The position numbers were made by a program, and so were the translations under genes. Source: Setomelanomma holmii (taxonomy: Eukaryota > Ascomycota > Dothideomycetes > Pleosporales > Phaeosphaeriaceae). Taken from it: 64,000 nt of DNA. Numbering within the stretch: position 1 is the first letter of the stretch; each line of letters opens with the position of its first letter. Below are positions 10,707 to 22,635 of the stretch, piece after piece. Location of the stretch: the NCBI GenBank assembly GCA_010015745.1, contig ML978255.1:1-64000 (forward strand), in the 5' to 3' direction. Under the pieces are notes generated by a model. That model saw only the letters and a list, made by a program, of their open reading frames with translations, was not told where the DNA came from and did no database searches.

Positions 10707-10886
10707 GTGAGGCACACAGTCCGCAACAAGCAAGTCAATTCGTTCACCTTCAGAGACCCACTTACCTATCTAGGTAGAAGTTAAGCCTCTATAGGCAACT
10801 ACTAGGCTCAAAATAGGTAATCAATTAAGTCAAGCCAGACCTTTTGAGCACCACTTAATTGCTTGTTGCGGAGTCTAGTGAGGCAC
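10707..10886. mobile_element. MITE-like element with 9-bp target duplication
   Basis: A 162-bp non-coding unit (10716-10877) is flanked by the perfect direct repeat GTGAGGCAC at 10707-10715 and 10878-10886. Its ends are inverted: ACAGTCCGCAACAAGCAA on the left, and TTGCTTGTTGCGGAGTCTA on the right. CCGCAACAAGCAA is exact in both arms. The small size, short TIR and 8-9 bp duplication point to a non-autonomous hAT- or Mutator-like MITE. No coding capacity. Family assignment is inference. Confidence 0.75.
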
Positions 10887-11428
10887 GTGATAGGAATCCA
10901 AACCAACAGAAACGACATATCGTTTAGAGCACTACCTACACAGGTCAAGGGCGTCAGACCACCGACGCTATTGAGACACGCTCCCTAGAGAATGGCGCTC
11001 CATTCTTGTAGCCCTCTTCTCCGCCACATTATGCTCCTCCAGCTCCTCCACCTCACGAACGATTCTCAGCAGAGCCGGTCGTAATGACGAATTTGTCTCT
11101 TCGAATCTATGTGTAACGCTGTGACAGACCGTCTCTTACGTAACTACCTCTCACGCGGCAATCCTCGAAATTGCACATCATGTATCCAACTCAAATAATG
11201 GCTGTAACGGCTATCGACAGACACAATATATTGATAGCTGAATCATCCATGGCTTTTGAAAGATTCTGTAAAGATTTGGAAGACCCCGAGGACATTCCGA
11301 TTTGTGACTTACACATGAATAACGTATATTCCATCAGCGTTCTTAGACCAGAGGTATCTCATCAGTGGTCATTACTAAGTACCAATCATTCCACGTCCAT
11401 CGCAACCCTGTCAAAGTGGCCATCCCGT
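10887..11428. other. Intergenic, no gene seen
   Basis: Short plus-strand frames occur here without domain-like features or codon bias. Probably the 3' region of the minus-strand acidic gene and spacer. Confidence 0.4.
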
Positions 11429-11827
11429 TCACACGACAACAGTCCGCGACGACTCCCCTTCCCGCTTGTTGTCGTCCTGCAGCGGCCCACTCTTTGATGT
11501 TTCACCTCCCTCAATCGGTTCCCTGCCCACTTCTTTGCCTTCAACCTCAATCGGCCCAGCGACCTGATCATCCTCGTCCTCTCCAGCGCCCTCCAAGCTA
11601 TTCAAACTCTCGTCATCACTACTATCATCAATGCCCTCAAACATCCTCGCAAACCGTTGGTGGCCCTCCCTCTCCTCCTGCTCTTGCGTTTTACCCACAT
11701 CGGCATCCTCTGGGTCTTCCTCTTGCTCACGCGTAGACTCCAATTGGGCTTTGCGTTGAGCGAGTCGAAGCGCGAATTGCCGTCGCGCGCGCGATGGTGG
11801 TATTTGTAGTGGTGGTGGTACTTTAGG
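11429..11827 (-). CDS. Small acidic hypothetical protein, 5' exon unresolved
   Basis: A minus-strand frame of 132 codons, from a CCTACAG acceptor-like site at 11828 to the stop at 11429. It starts with a Pro/Arg segment (PKVPPPLQIPPSRARRQFA), then a basic helix-like stretch (LRLAQRKAQLE), then a long Glu/Asp-rich tail with FARMFEGIDDSSDDESL. GCTAAC about 25 nt before the acceptor fits a branch site. There is no ATG in frame before RMFEGID, so a first exon must lie upstream (11828-12050), but I could not fix its donor. Family and function are unknown. The composition suggests a disordered nuclear or regulatory protein. Confidence 0.35.
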   Translation of the reverse strand, partial: PKVPPPLQIPPSRARRQFALRLAQRKAQLESTREQEEDPEDADVGKTQEQEEREGHQRFARMFEGIDDSSDDESLNSLEGAGEDEDDQVAGPIEVEGKEVGREPIEGGETSKSGPLQDDNKREGESSRTVVV

Positions 11828-12198
11828 CTGTAGGGTAGCGACGAGTTAGCGTAGTTCTAGCCATTTGTGGTGAGGATCGACTAGAGCGCGTCCGCAAAGG
11901 AGATAGAGTACCAGAAAGTTGACCAAGAGAACAAAAGGAGCCAAACGACAAGAGTATGCTGGCTAGAGATCGATCATGCATTCGTACATCAAGGAGATAC
12001 AAAGGAGACACCATTCCCGTCGGATATTGCTACATGTGTCATACAAACATCCGTTGTGTGTTGTGATGATGATCGCTCCCTGTGCGCCAGCATGCACCTT
12101 CCAATGTCTAGCTCCTTACGACAAGCAAGTAAGAGGAAAGAAACGCACCAGGCGCGCAAACAAGATCGTGTTGAGTTGTTCGGGACCACGATGCAGAA
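11828..12198. other. Intergenic or 5' exon of the acidic gene
   Basis: Probably holds the unresolved first exon and promoter of the acidic hypothetical gene and the 3' UTR of the SAPS gene. No other feature seen. Confidence 0.4.
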
Positions 12199-15193
12199 TT
12201 ATCGATAGTCCATATCAGCATCGTCAAATGAGATTTCACCCACTTGTTCGGAGTCGTCGACAGGTCCCTGTCGCTCTCTCTCGGTTTCAATGTCATCCAT
12301 ATCCTCGTCTTCTTCATCGCTCGAGTTAGTAAAGCCACTTAGCAAGGAGCCACCGCTGAAGGTGTACCCACCACCTCCAGTGTCACCATGATTGGCAAGC
12401 TCCATGCTGTCGAGGCCAACACTGCCATTGTTCGCAAGGCTGGCATTGGAAAGCCCGCCTCCGTCACCTCCGAAGCCTGAAGCCGCGTTGACGGCGTTGA
12501 GGACGGCCTGTCTCGGACCGACGCTCATGTCGGGCCGGACTCCTCCAAGAATGGCGTTATCGCGCTCCCGCGTGTCTGAGAGCGTGTTTTCAACATAGCT
12601 GACCCAGACCTCACTGTGGACCTTATCGATGACTGATCGCGACAACGTCTCTTCTGTGTGTCGTTCCGTAAACTTTAGCACTTCTTCGGCAATGAGAGTC
12701 AAATGACCCATATAGCCGAGCCGCATATGCGTCTCTTTCTGAGCTTTATCACTTGCTTCTTGTCCTTCTATGATCCGCTCGGTAATGCGTCCAGTCTCGA
12801 ACAGATCTATCGCCAACATGCGGTTGTAGCCACGGTCCATTTGGCCGTTGAAAACCTGTTGCACAACATCATACACTACATTATGAAGAAAGTTGTTCCA
12901 TGGAAAGCGGAAGAAGAAATCCTGGATCTGATTAGCAATTGCGTGACAAGAAGATGTTGTAGCGTACAAGTATTGTTGGAACGACTTTGTTTTCCACAAA
13001 TGTCATCTTCAACAAATCACCAACAACGGGGCTCCCGTCAATATCAATCTCGAAACCGGCATTGGTGTCGCCCTCGATGCTACCGAACACAACTGACCGG
13101 ACACTGGCTGATTCGTCAATAGGTGTGATCTCTGACGCATCGACCTCTGGAGCGCTCGCAAGGAAATGGGCCGTATCGACAGTTGTATCGATAGTTGGAG
13201 CTTCAGTCTGACTCTCGGGCCTCTTATTCGCGAATAGTGGGGCAGGCTTATCGTCTGGATGTGGAGAAAGAATATCAGCCGCTTCAGCGGTGCTCGGTTC
13301 AGAGCTCTGGTTTAATTGCTGGGTCAGGAGAGATGGCCGATCCTTGGCATCGGGCTCGGATTGAGAGCTAGTAGAGTCCTGCCGGTCACCCATGACGATG
13401 TCGTTGTCGAGGTCTAAGCCGCCAACCTTGGCGGTCAAACCCGCGGATGTTGGCGATTCCGCATCGTCTGGGGGTTTAGATGTTGAGCTTGGCTCAGTTA
13501 TTGTTGTGTCTTTCGGGGGCGTGAGAGGCTCGTCCACAAACTCGCTATCATTTCCGCCAGACTTATCAACAGACGACTCTTTGGGCGCAACCTTTGGGGA
13601 ATGTTCGAGTGGCTCGCCAATTTGCTCCTTCTCATCTCTGGGTTCCTGTGAGGGCGCCGCAGCTACTTCCGGAGCAATAACTTTTTCAAAGTCGTCCTCG
13701 GAGGTGTTCTGGACCTGGAGAGGTTTGATCTCAGCAGGGGAGTCCATAGACGGCGCACGCGCGTGGTGGAAGCCATGACTGTCTACGCTTGTTGAAAAGT
13801 CGCCGAGATTGGTCCCAACGGTCGTGGTGAGCTTGCCCTCAGCCTTCAGGCGTTCACGCTCGGCGTCGCGCCGCTTCACCTCGGCCTCACTTCCCCTCTC
13901 GTTGAGTAGTGCCATGTTGCTGCAATGCAACAGCTCTGCCATCAGCTCACATGTCTTGAAGCGATCAAATCCAAGAGGCTCTATCTTCTCGCCAAATGCG
14001 GTCTTCAACTCCCGCTTTTTCGTCGTGGTACTACCGTCCTTTTGTGTGACGATCTGACTTGAGCTGTGGACCAGTTCCATGAACTGAGGAATGTGGTTGG
14101 CAAATTGACGGAGGAGTGTTCCAAGATATATAGGATCCGAGTTCTTCGGAACTGGACCGATCTGGTTCTCAAGGTCGTAGTCAGAGTTGTTCTTCCTGAT
14201 GACTTCGATGATGATGCCAACACCGACCGTCAGCGGGTTCCCGCCTCGCAGCATGAAGTCTATCAATTGCTTCAGACATGACTCGGACACCAATTGACGA
14301 GTCAGTTCGTTTGGCCCTATGACCGACTGATCTTGGGTAGTGGCATTGGCAGAAATGGTGATGATGGCTTTGAGGAAGTCGCCGGCGGAGGTTTGTGTGG
14401 AGGTCGACTGGTTTGGGGCAAGGAAGGATATGAGGTGCGGGATAAGGTTTTGCTGCTGCAACCACTGCACGAGAGTCAGTTCTGTAAACACAAATTGATC
14501 GCCTGAACATACGTCAACGATGCCCTGTCCTCCCTCGTTCTTCTCGAGGCTGATGATTTTCAACAGCAGGTCCATAATTACTGGGCAGTCTACGTGCTGG
14601 AGCATATCCGGGACCACATTGTCGAGCGACCTGAAGAAGTCGAGCATCTCCTCCATCTTGCGGTCCAGCAGCGACTCGTTGACCTTGGTGAAGTAGCCAG
14701 CCTGCACGGGGTCGAGGGGTGCGGGCTGCTTGATGTAGGCCCAGAACTGGCGCAGCGTCTCCTGGTTCTCGAGGACAGCCTCTGAGATTGACCACACCTC
14801 AGACGAGAGGATCTCGCATGAGACATAGGCGTATTTCATGCGCTGCCGCTCCTCTTTGCTCTCTTCTCCGTCTTCTGACTTGGCCGTCGACGATGAGCGT
14901 GCCCGGCTGGCAACCTTGCCAAAGAAGCCTGCCCGGTTGGAGCCTCCCTCTGTCGCGGCTTCCCCACCCGTCTCCTCCTCGGGCGTGGCTGCTTGTTTCG
15001 AGGCGATGACATAGCGCAGCAGGCGCTCGAGCACATTCTCGTCGCGCAGATACTCGATGAGCTTCGAGTTCTGCTGCTTGAGCTCTTGTATCAGGTCCGA
15101 CTCGTCCAGCAGCTCCTCGACCGTGACATCGGGCTTGTCGAGGATGCTGTCCAGCGATGACAGCTGCGCATAGCCGCCAAAACGCCAGAACAT
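12199..15193 (-). CDS. SAPS-family (SIT4 phosphatase-associated) protein
   Basis: Exons 15193-12968 and 12927-12199, about 984 aa. The protein opens with MFWRFGGYAQLSSLDSILDK, typical of the SAPS family (yeast Sap155/185/190/4, fission yeast Ekc1, human PP6R). These are regulatory subunits of the PP2A-like phosphatases Sit4/PP6, acting in G1 progression, TORC1 signalling and genome maintenance. The helical-repeat SAPS core covers roughly residues 1-430. An acidic Ser/Thr/Pro-rich linker (about 450-740) follows, then the conserved block IQDFFFRFPWNNFLHNVVYDVV, here split across the intron boundary. A disordered acidic tail ends in SSDEEDEDMDD. The 40-nt intron (12967-12928, GTACGC...CAG) is very short but needed: without it the frame stops at FLSRNC. 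The start at 15193 matches the family N-terminus. Confidence 0.93.
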
Positions 15194-16009
15194 GGTGGGT
15201 TGTTGAGTCGGAGGCTACGCGAGCGGGGCAGCGACGTTGTGCGGACTCGAGGGCGGCGGCAACAGCTCAGCAGGGCTCATGCGTAGGATGCGGATGCGGC
15301 TGTGCGGACGCGTTCATGGGACTATGCACACAGCTGGCGGCGAGGACGGCGTGTTAGCAGAGCACGCACGGCGTAAGACATGCAGCGCATGCGGGCAGCT
15401 CGGCCAGAGACGAGGTACCAAGTACCTGCGCCGTGGGACAACACATACCGATACACACGTAGCGGGCAGCGCCGCGGAGGGGGCAATGGCAAGCGAAGGA
15501 CGCGAGAGGAAGCCGATCCATGCACCTCTCTGTTGTAAAAGTCGCTACAAATACAGTGTGTTTATCGTGCACTCGTATGCCAATGCGGTGCTGTGAAGGA
15601 CAGCTTCACAGTCGGGCGGTGCAGGGCTGGAAGCTACGTACTGTGTAGCGTGGTGCGGCGATCGTCTGTGGCTGCCGGACAACACCTTCCCAGAGATAGA
15701 GCACCTTCATGGAGATGGAGCCTTGAATTACCACGGCAGGTACTGGAGCCTTGCACGTGAGCATGATCTATTCTGAACCCGTCTTCCGAGTAACTATCGG
15801 GAGAAACCCAGCAACGCATGCGCCGCAGCCTTTTCTTAGGCATATGACAGCATGCGCACGTGACACGCAATGACGCTTGGGTATGGCTTGTCGGCGGGGA
15901 GCTAGACCCGTCCTTCACGACTGCCTGCTTCCTCCACTCTCGTGCCCTCCTAACCCCGCGAAACCTCCACGACCTCTCATACTGCGCGCAGGCACAGCAT
16001 ACATCCGCC
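15194..16009. other. Divergent intergenic region
   Basis: Shared upstream region of the SAPS gene (minus) and the Vps60 gene (plus), GC-rich in its first half. Overlapping frames on both strands look like chance. A pyrimidine-rich stretch with CCTCC runs (15925-16000) precedes the Vps60 start and may be its 5' UTR. Confidence 0.45.
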
Positions 16010-16696
16010 ATGAACAGATTATTCGGCGCGAAGAGCACCGCGCCAAAACCGACGCTCAACAACGCCATCTCCAATGTAGGACCCCAGCCACGGCACACTC
16101 TCGCAGGCTAATGCGCACAGGTCGACACGCGCATAGAGAGCCTCGACGTCAAGCTTGCCAAGCTCAACGCAGAGCTGTCGGCCTACCAACAGAAGCTCGC
16201 CAAGATGCGCGATGGGCCCGGCAAGACGGCCATCAAACAGAAAGCCCTCAAGGTCCTGCAGCAGCGCAAGATGTACGAGTCGCAGCGCGACCAGTTGCAG
16301 GCACAGTCGTGGAACATGGAGCAGGCCGGCATGATGCAGGACAACCTCAAGAACACCATGACCACCATCGACGCCATGAAGACGACCACCAAGGAGCTAC
16401 GCAAGCAGTATGGCAAGGTCAACATCGACAAGATCGAGAAGCTGCAGGACGAAATGGCCGATCTGATGGACATGGGAAACGACATCCAGGACGCCATCAG
16501 CCGGAGCTACGATGTGCCAGAGGACGTGGACGAGTCGGAGCTGGACGCGGAGCTCGAGGCACTGGGCGATGAGGTTGAATTCGAGGGCATTGGGGAGTCG
16601 TCTGGCGTGCCCAACTTCATGCTCGATGATGCCGCGCCTCCGCAGTTTATCGATGAGCCGCCCGAGACTGGCAAGGTCAAGGAAGCTGCTGGCTGA
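16010..16696 (+). CDS. VPS60: ESCRT-III protein Vps60/CHMP5
   Basis: Exons 16010-16075 and 16121-16696, 213 aa. Splicing the 45-nt intron (GTAGGA...GCACAG) joins TLNNAISN to VDTRIESLDVKLAKLNAEL, giving the classic Snf7-fold N-terminus of the CHMP5/Vps60 subgroup (MNRLFGAK start). Vps60 polymerises with ESCRT-III at endosomes and activates Vps4 through Vta1 in multivesicular-body sorting. Basic helices alpha-1 and alpha-2 (about residues 10-110) are followed by acidic regulatory helices; EDVDESELDAELEALGDEV matches the alpha-5 region that binds Vta1. Length is normal for the family. Charge distribution (basic N-half, acidic C-half) is as expected. Confidence 0.95.
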
Positions 16697-17395
16697 GAAT
16701 GCTGATGCTGCCATTGTCGGACAATGCCTCGCCACTGTGGCAGACTCCGCATGCACATCCTGACTTATCTTTGGCGATCCCGCCATCTACATCCAAGGTT
16801 CCATCGTCTGTATGCTAGCTCGTCCCGGGTGAACCTTAAAAGATGCCCGCGTCAGATCCAGCCGTGAGCTACACTGTCTTGGTATGGTCGGTACTTGACC
16901 CCTTTGCTCTGCCTCGATCTCACAGCGCACAGCACCGGGTGTGCCACAGCACTGCCGGATCCAAGTAAGAGTCTGCCATCGCCGTTTGAGTTGGAAGAAT
17001 CTCTGATCGCTGGTCAAAAGCCCAAAGCGAAGCTGGCTGCTTGTTGTGGGTGTGCATCACGTTGTGTTGATCCTGAGTGTCGCACATGCGTGCGAAGACT
17101 AAGCAACGTGCTCCCAAGAATGTCATGCTTGTTCACGCCACTGTCAAAGCTCGACACTTTGTGACCTTTTGGGTTATGGTGATGCTTTGTTGTGCTATGT
17201 ATTCTTTCCCACCCGATGCCGGGCTCTGCCATTTTTTTCTCCTGTCCACGGTTCCACATTCTCATCTGCTTCAACCGAACAGACGATACTTTCGTTTCAA
17301 GTTTAGGCAATTGGCCATTCTGGACGCATCGACATAATGCCGCATCGCGCCCCTTTAGTCGGTATTGCCTTGACTTCTCTGGACCACCCTCGAGT
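16697..17395. other. Convergent intergenic region
   Basis: Lies between the 3' ends of the Vps60 gene (plus) and the Zn2Cys6 regulator gene (minus). Only chance frames seen. Confidence 0.5.
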
Positions 17396-20252
17396 CTACT
17401 GATGTTCGTGTTGTTGCCATTCGAAGCTCTCCGGATCGAAAAGTCCCGCACTGAAGTCCACATACTCGTCAAAAGGGGTGCTGAAAGGATCGTATTGCAG
17501 CAATGGAAGCTGTCCATAGTCGAGTCGAGGATCTATGACATTCGTGCTAGACCCCGGATTGCCACCCTCTTGGTGTTGGTACCCACCATAGAGATGTGGA
17601 TCCCAGCTTGTCCCGCCGGAGCCTGGGTGAAAGGAAGGCTGCTTCATTACGGGCTGCGTTCCGGAAGAGGTGCTTGACTGGCCCATCCATGCTTGGTCTC
17701 GTTCTTCGTTCCACAGACTTGGCATGGACAAGTTGCTCGTCCGATCCTGCTTACCCAACAGGTTTCTAACCACATTGTAAGCACGGTGCGCTACACCATC
17801 GTGGTTCTTCATAACTTGCAGCCAAAGCTCAAGTTTTTGTACGCAGGCCGTAAGCTCTGAAGGCTCCGAGGTGAGTGGGAGTGTGGCCTGTGCGAGCTCA
17901 ATAAGCAAGACCGTAATGGCCTGCATGACTGGATGTTGTTAGCCATACTGTGAGTACTCGTCGATCTCGCCACTCACTGATATGAACTGCACACCACCAC
18001 GGTCCCCTCCCAGAAAGCCACCTAGAATTGGGTGAATCGGGCAGTAGCGATGTTATGTCCTGTGCCGCCTTGACGCAAGCCTCCGCCGTCCTCTGATTGA
18101 ACTTCGCCGAGACCTCGCTCTGGCCCTTTATGCGTCTGTCGAGTCTGCAGAGGCAAGGCCTCGTAATACAGATTTTTGCACTTTGGTAGTACATGTAAAG
18201 TAGGATGACCTCTCGCTCCAAAGGTGGCTCAGTATCAGATACCGTGGGTATTGGCCCATGCGGAAGCTCTTGCAAAGCCCAGGTCTCGAGCTCAGAGTTC
18301 AATGATGAAATCTCAGTCTGCATGTACTTCCAAGAGTGAACCGCAATCCGTGCAGAGTACAGACGAGAAAATATCTTGTGCTGGATATTGTCCAAACGTA
18401 TCCAACCATGTACGAATAAATCGGCGCTGTTTATTGTTCCTGTGGCCTTGGAGATTTTCAATGGTCGGCCTGCTGATGACGGTCCACTTGCAGGAGCTGG
18501 AACACGAGTAGGAGCACGCTGCGCATCCAGCGAAGAGTCCTCTGCTGGAATCGCAAGATTAGGGACAGTACAATTTTGGTGAGCAGTAATTCGAGGCCGT
18601 CCTGTGATAGATGTGAGGATACACTCTATCGAATGCAATGCCCACCAAATCTGTGCCATGGTCCGTTTCCTGGTTTGGGAAATGGAGGGGTCCTCGTTCC
18701 TAAGGTGAAGCCCAGCCGCTTGAGCATGCCGGAGCGCAATGCCTACCGTATACCAGGCCCTGTGGACCACATATTAGTAAAAGTCCCCAAATTGCAGCTT
18801 GTGAGTACATCGAGCCAAGTGACGACCGCGTCCAACGTAGACTATCTCACATGTGTGCTTGGTGTGGCAACCTCCTCATACCTGTTGACGTGACCTATGG
18901 CTAGATAGTAGAAAGAAAGTAGGCCGGTGGCCTGGCCAGAATTAGTCGACATCAAGCGAACAATTTGCGAGGGGACCTACTTGTATGATCAACAGATCTG
19001 CGTTGCTGACAAGTGTTGAGAACTGCGTCAAGTTCAGATAGTGCATTGCGCGGGAAACATACTCGAAATGATCCCGGTCGTGGCCTCGATGCTCACTTTC
19101 GTTGAGAAGTAAGAATCTCGTGGCAATGGCAAACACAAGGTTGAGCACACCTTTCCACGTCGCTGGGAAGCGACTGCCGTAATCTTGAAAGGAGATTGAC
19201 ACTTCGTTCAAGAAAGCTTCATCGAGAATCCGGAACGGGTTCTGAACATGGGTTCGATAAATTTGGAGGAGAAACATGGCTCTGCCGGCAGACGGCAAAG
19301 CCTCCAGATCTGAAACAGAGATGTCGACCTCGGTATCATTAAGATAGAAGTCGTAGTCGGCTAATGGCAGCTCAAGGGCCGAATGTTTCCGGCGCTCTCG
19401 GAGAGCTTCAGAACGCTGCAAGAATGCTTCATTGCTTCCTCCAGGCGGTGCATGCGGAGGCTCGGATGGTTCCCTTCCTGGTTGGTCTAGCTTTCTTTGC
19501 AGGGTGCGCATCCACTGGATCTGGGCGTTGCGACCCATAAAGCCTGATCCAGCTGCTCGTTCATCACTCAGAAAATCGTCTTCAAGCACATCCATATTCT
19601 CGTTCAGCCCAACAGAGGCCGAGACTTGATCTTCATCCAGTATATGACTTTCAGAGTCTGGCTCATCGTACGTGGAAGCTCTTCGTCTTTTGTCATGGGT
19701 AGAGACTAACGCTGGAATTGTTAAGGCAGGTATGTCGTTTTCGACTTCCTTAAGAGTGTGAGCAACTCTTGACCTCGTCTGCTCGTCAAGAGAGCTACTG
19801 ATGTCGTGCAGCAATGAGATGAGCAGTTCATTCTTCTGTATTGACCTACTTCGGTATCAGAATCTGTTCCGACCATAAGATCCTGCTTACCCACTGCCTT
19901 AGCCGATCTCGGCGCGGCATTTCGTAGACACACTCGACATTGAGTTTCTCGCAATTCTGGCATTTTGGTCTATCAGCAGAACACCTTGCCTCTGCTAATG
20001 TCAGCCTCTGCTCCGGATGTACCTGAGATAAGTGTGAGCTTACTCACTTCTGTTTCGGCATTCTGTGCACTAAATGCTTGTTAGCGGTGCATATCGACCT
20101 GCTTTAGAGTCTGATGCTCTTACAGCCTTGTTCAAAGTTCTGGTGGATTCTTTACTAGGCTGAGGCTGTGTAGGTGGCTTCTTTTCAGGCTGTTTGAGGC
20201 GAGCTATCGGTACCTTCGCATTGGGAGCGGTCCAAAGGCTACTTCCCTCCAT
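17396..20252 (-). CDS. Zn2Cys6 fungal-specific transcription factor
   Basis: A seven-exon model: 20252-20124, 20069-20048, 19991-19891, 19835-18981, 18931-18882, 18759-17978 and 17928-17396, about 820 aa, with every junction GT-AG and in phase. Exons 1-3 together build a complete binuclear zinc cluster, Cys44, 47, 54, 61, 64 and 71 (ACTECRNRKARC then PKCQNCEKLNVEC). It is followed by a linker/coiled coil (RDRLRQW...LLISLLHDISSSL). The middle-homology domain (fungal_trans) spans roughly residues 240-530; AWYTVGIALRHAQAAGLHL is its signature helix. The Gln/Gly/Pro-rich C-terminus may be an activation domain. These proteins bind CGG-type motifs and often regulate nearby metabolic genes. The closest neighbour is the broken FAD monooxygenase, on the same strand. 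Target genes cannot be told from sequence. Confidence 0.87.
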
Positions 20253-21112
20253 CCGCAACGTGATAGGCTGGAGGTTCTCGAACGATGTACTGGGCGCGAG
20301 GCAACCGTCGAAAGGATGAAAAGGTAGGGAACCGAGTCTATGGTACGCATAACGCCATGTACTGTTTTATGTGTGTAAAATTGAATTTGGATAGCAAACA
20401 TCTTCTGAGACGTGGTGGGCAAAGGCAGGAAGCCAGGATGGACCATTGGCGGAGAAAACGTCCGACCAATCGGACGCAGCTGGAGTCTGCAGCTAAAATC
20501 AGGGTCCATATACTCTCATCACAACAACATGTTCGGCGTACTTATCCTCATGAGCTTACCTTTGGGCAGCACCGTGTGGAAACATGCTAGCAAAGAGTCC
20601 GTTCAAGCTGTCCGAGATTTGTAACGTGGACGATAGCACCTATCCCGAGTTGCTGCCCAAATGGAGACTTTCACAATTGTCAATGGGGCAAGGTTGAGAA
20701 GAATCGTGTTACATTGAATCTATGAGGAGTAGCTATTTTAAGTGGACAGGCGTGAGCGCTCTGACTCTGATGTTAAGCACCAGTCCCAATCAGACAGATC
20801 GCGAGGAAAGAGAAAGGACGGAACCTGGGGCAAGCGCCCTCCCAGGCGGGTGCACACACCCCGACGGACAACAGTTGCATTGCATCGCACTGGGCCAATA
20901 TCCCTGTGTTTATGGGACTTCAATGCCTTCCAAGACCAGGTGTTGCAATAATTTGTGCCCAATTAAGTAGAGCCTCCCTCTCCAAATTGACCTCTCGCAA
21001 TACCCAGTATGACTTCAAGGACTTTTGTCTGTGGCGATCGTGATTGGTAAATCCTTCTGATGATATGTAGGCTTCTGCAAGACGGCAGAACTGTAATTGC
21101 AGTTCGCTATGG
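20253..21112. other. Spacer between regulator and monooxygenase relic
   Basis: Promoter side of the regulator gene and 3' flank of the monooxygenase pseudogene. 20970-21112 resembles 28265-28440 (see repeat entry). No other gene recognised. Confidence 0.45.
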
Positions 21113-21140
21113 TTAAGTTGAGCGGGCACAAATTTTTGCC
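20970..21140. repeat. Copy 1 of diverged repeat at monooxygenase 3' end
   Basis: On the plus strand this stretch aligns by eye with 28265-28460. Shared blocks include CCTCTCGCAA, AGTATGAC/TGTATGAC and GCCACACCCGGTGCC versus GCGACACCCGCTGGC. It covers the end of the FAD monooxygenase relic and its 3' flank. Confidence 0.5.
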
Positions 21141-22635
21141 ACACCCGGTGCCTGCGCTTTCTTAACCTCATCTGCTGCCGACCACGTGTACAACTCTTGA
21201 TTAACATCTCCAAGGACGATTTTGCCTTTGACAAAATTAGTGTAACATCTTGGAAACTGTGTGAGAGCATGATTACCAAGAGTTGGAGATCGATTCAACA
21301 GCCACAGAAAGAAATACATGAAGTATTCGGCAATGACTCCAATGTTGACTTTTCTGCCGGCAAGCTTTTTCCCACGCTGTACGATTGCGTGTATCCTTGG
21401 CGCACGGATCTGGTGCAACTGTTCGATGGCGATCTCGACCGTGGCAGCGACCGGTCCAACATCTCTGGAGTCTTTGAATAGCTCCCCAAGCAACAACGCG
21501 AGAGTTTGCGAGTCTTCCAGCGCTTGGCTGGCTCCTTGGCCAGTCGTTGGGTCCATTGCATGGGCGGCATCACCGATTAGTACCAGTCCTTTGTTCGCCC
21601 AGTGTGGTAATTCTGATATTGTTCAGGTAGGATAAATGGACTCGACCTCAGCTTTTTGGACAATGTCCTGTATGATGGCATCCTTCCAATGCTTATGGCG
21701 GTGTTGAAGTGAAACTTTAATGGCCTGAGGATCGACGTTGTTACTGTCAGGTAGGTCAGAAGTTTCGAACGTAGACCACCACATGAGTCGCTGTGATGAG
21801 GGCGGTCCTCCAGAGGAGTACCCGAAGAAGCCATTTCCGCCAAAGGTGAAAACCATGGCCTTGTTGGTGATGATTAAATTCTGGTGTTGGGGAGCCGATG
21901 AAGCCTCCCACACCAGACTGACCTCTATTTATCCTCAGTCTGCAAGTGGTCATCTAAGCTGACCGGATTACCAACTTACGTATAACTTGGCTGACACCGA
22001 GGCTCATCACCAAACAAAGCTTTTCTGACAACACTTTTGACACCGTCCGCTCCAATGACCAGATCCGCCTCATCTGCCTCCTCATTCCCATTCTCATCGA
22101 TGGATCTAACCTCAATCCCTCCGCTTTGCATTCTTTCGACTGTCACGACCTTTCTGTACCGTACGACACCGCCGCCATACGTCTCTTGCGCATAACGTAA
22201 GATGGTCTGCCACAGCCCGTGTCTCGAACTCGCGATACATACTTCTGCGTGATCATTCTGAGCTCGCACAGCCTTGTCACTGGTACTCTGGACGCCCAAG
22301 GTCCACCCATTCGCACCTTTGAAGACGAACTTCTCAGCTGGAAAACCTTGTGCTATGACTCTGTCGTGCAAGTCACCGCTCAGATCGCGAAGGACGCGCA
22401 TACCATTTGGTGAGATGCCGAGTCTACCACCGACGAGGGCCGTGGACGCAGAGAGCCTGTCGAGGTTGAGAATGGCTTGGTGCGGGTATGGCGAGGTGAG
22501 TGGCCCCTCAACATTGTCGATGCGAGGTCTGTGGGACTCGTAGAGTGTGACTCGATTCGTACCTGGAAGATGCTTGCGTAGGTACAAATATGTAGACAAT
22601 CCTGTGATGCCACCGCCACAGATGATGATCTTCAT
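21113..22635 (-). pseudogene. FAD-dependent monooxygenase, frameshift plus nonsense codon
   Basis: Similar to class A flavoprotein monooxygenases (salicylate hydroxylase-like). The N-terminus MKIIICGGGITGLSTYLYL is the dinucleotide-binding GxGxxG motif. LVIGADGVKSVVRKALFG is the DG motif, and GLVLIGDAAHAMDPTTGQGA is the GD motif that contacts FAD. Exon 1 (22635 to about 21981) ends at a GTAAGT donor; exon 2 starts after AAATAG. Two lesions follow. Between GSPTPE and LIITNKAM the frame shifts by one base, at a TTT run (21876-21878) where two T would keep the frame. Then TGA (21623-21625) replaces the expected Trp in YPT-W-TISELPHW. The downstream frame then stays open to 21113. The gene is probably dead, or the assembly has two errors. 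It may have belonged with the adjacent regulator. Confidence 0.78.

Noticed and set aside
15634..16098. 154-codon minus-strand frame upstream of Vps60
   Set aside because: Overlaps the Vps60 first exon antisense and has no recognisable features.
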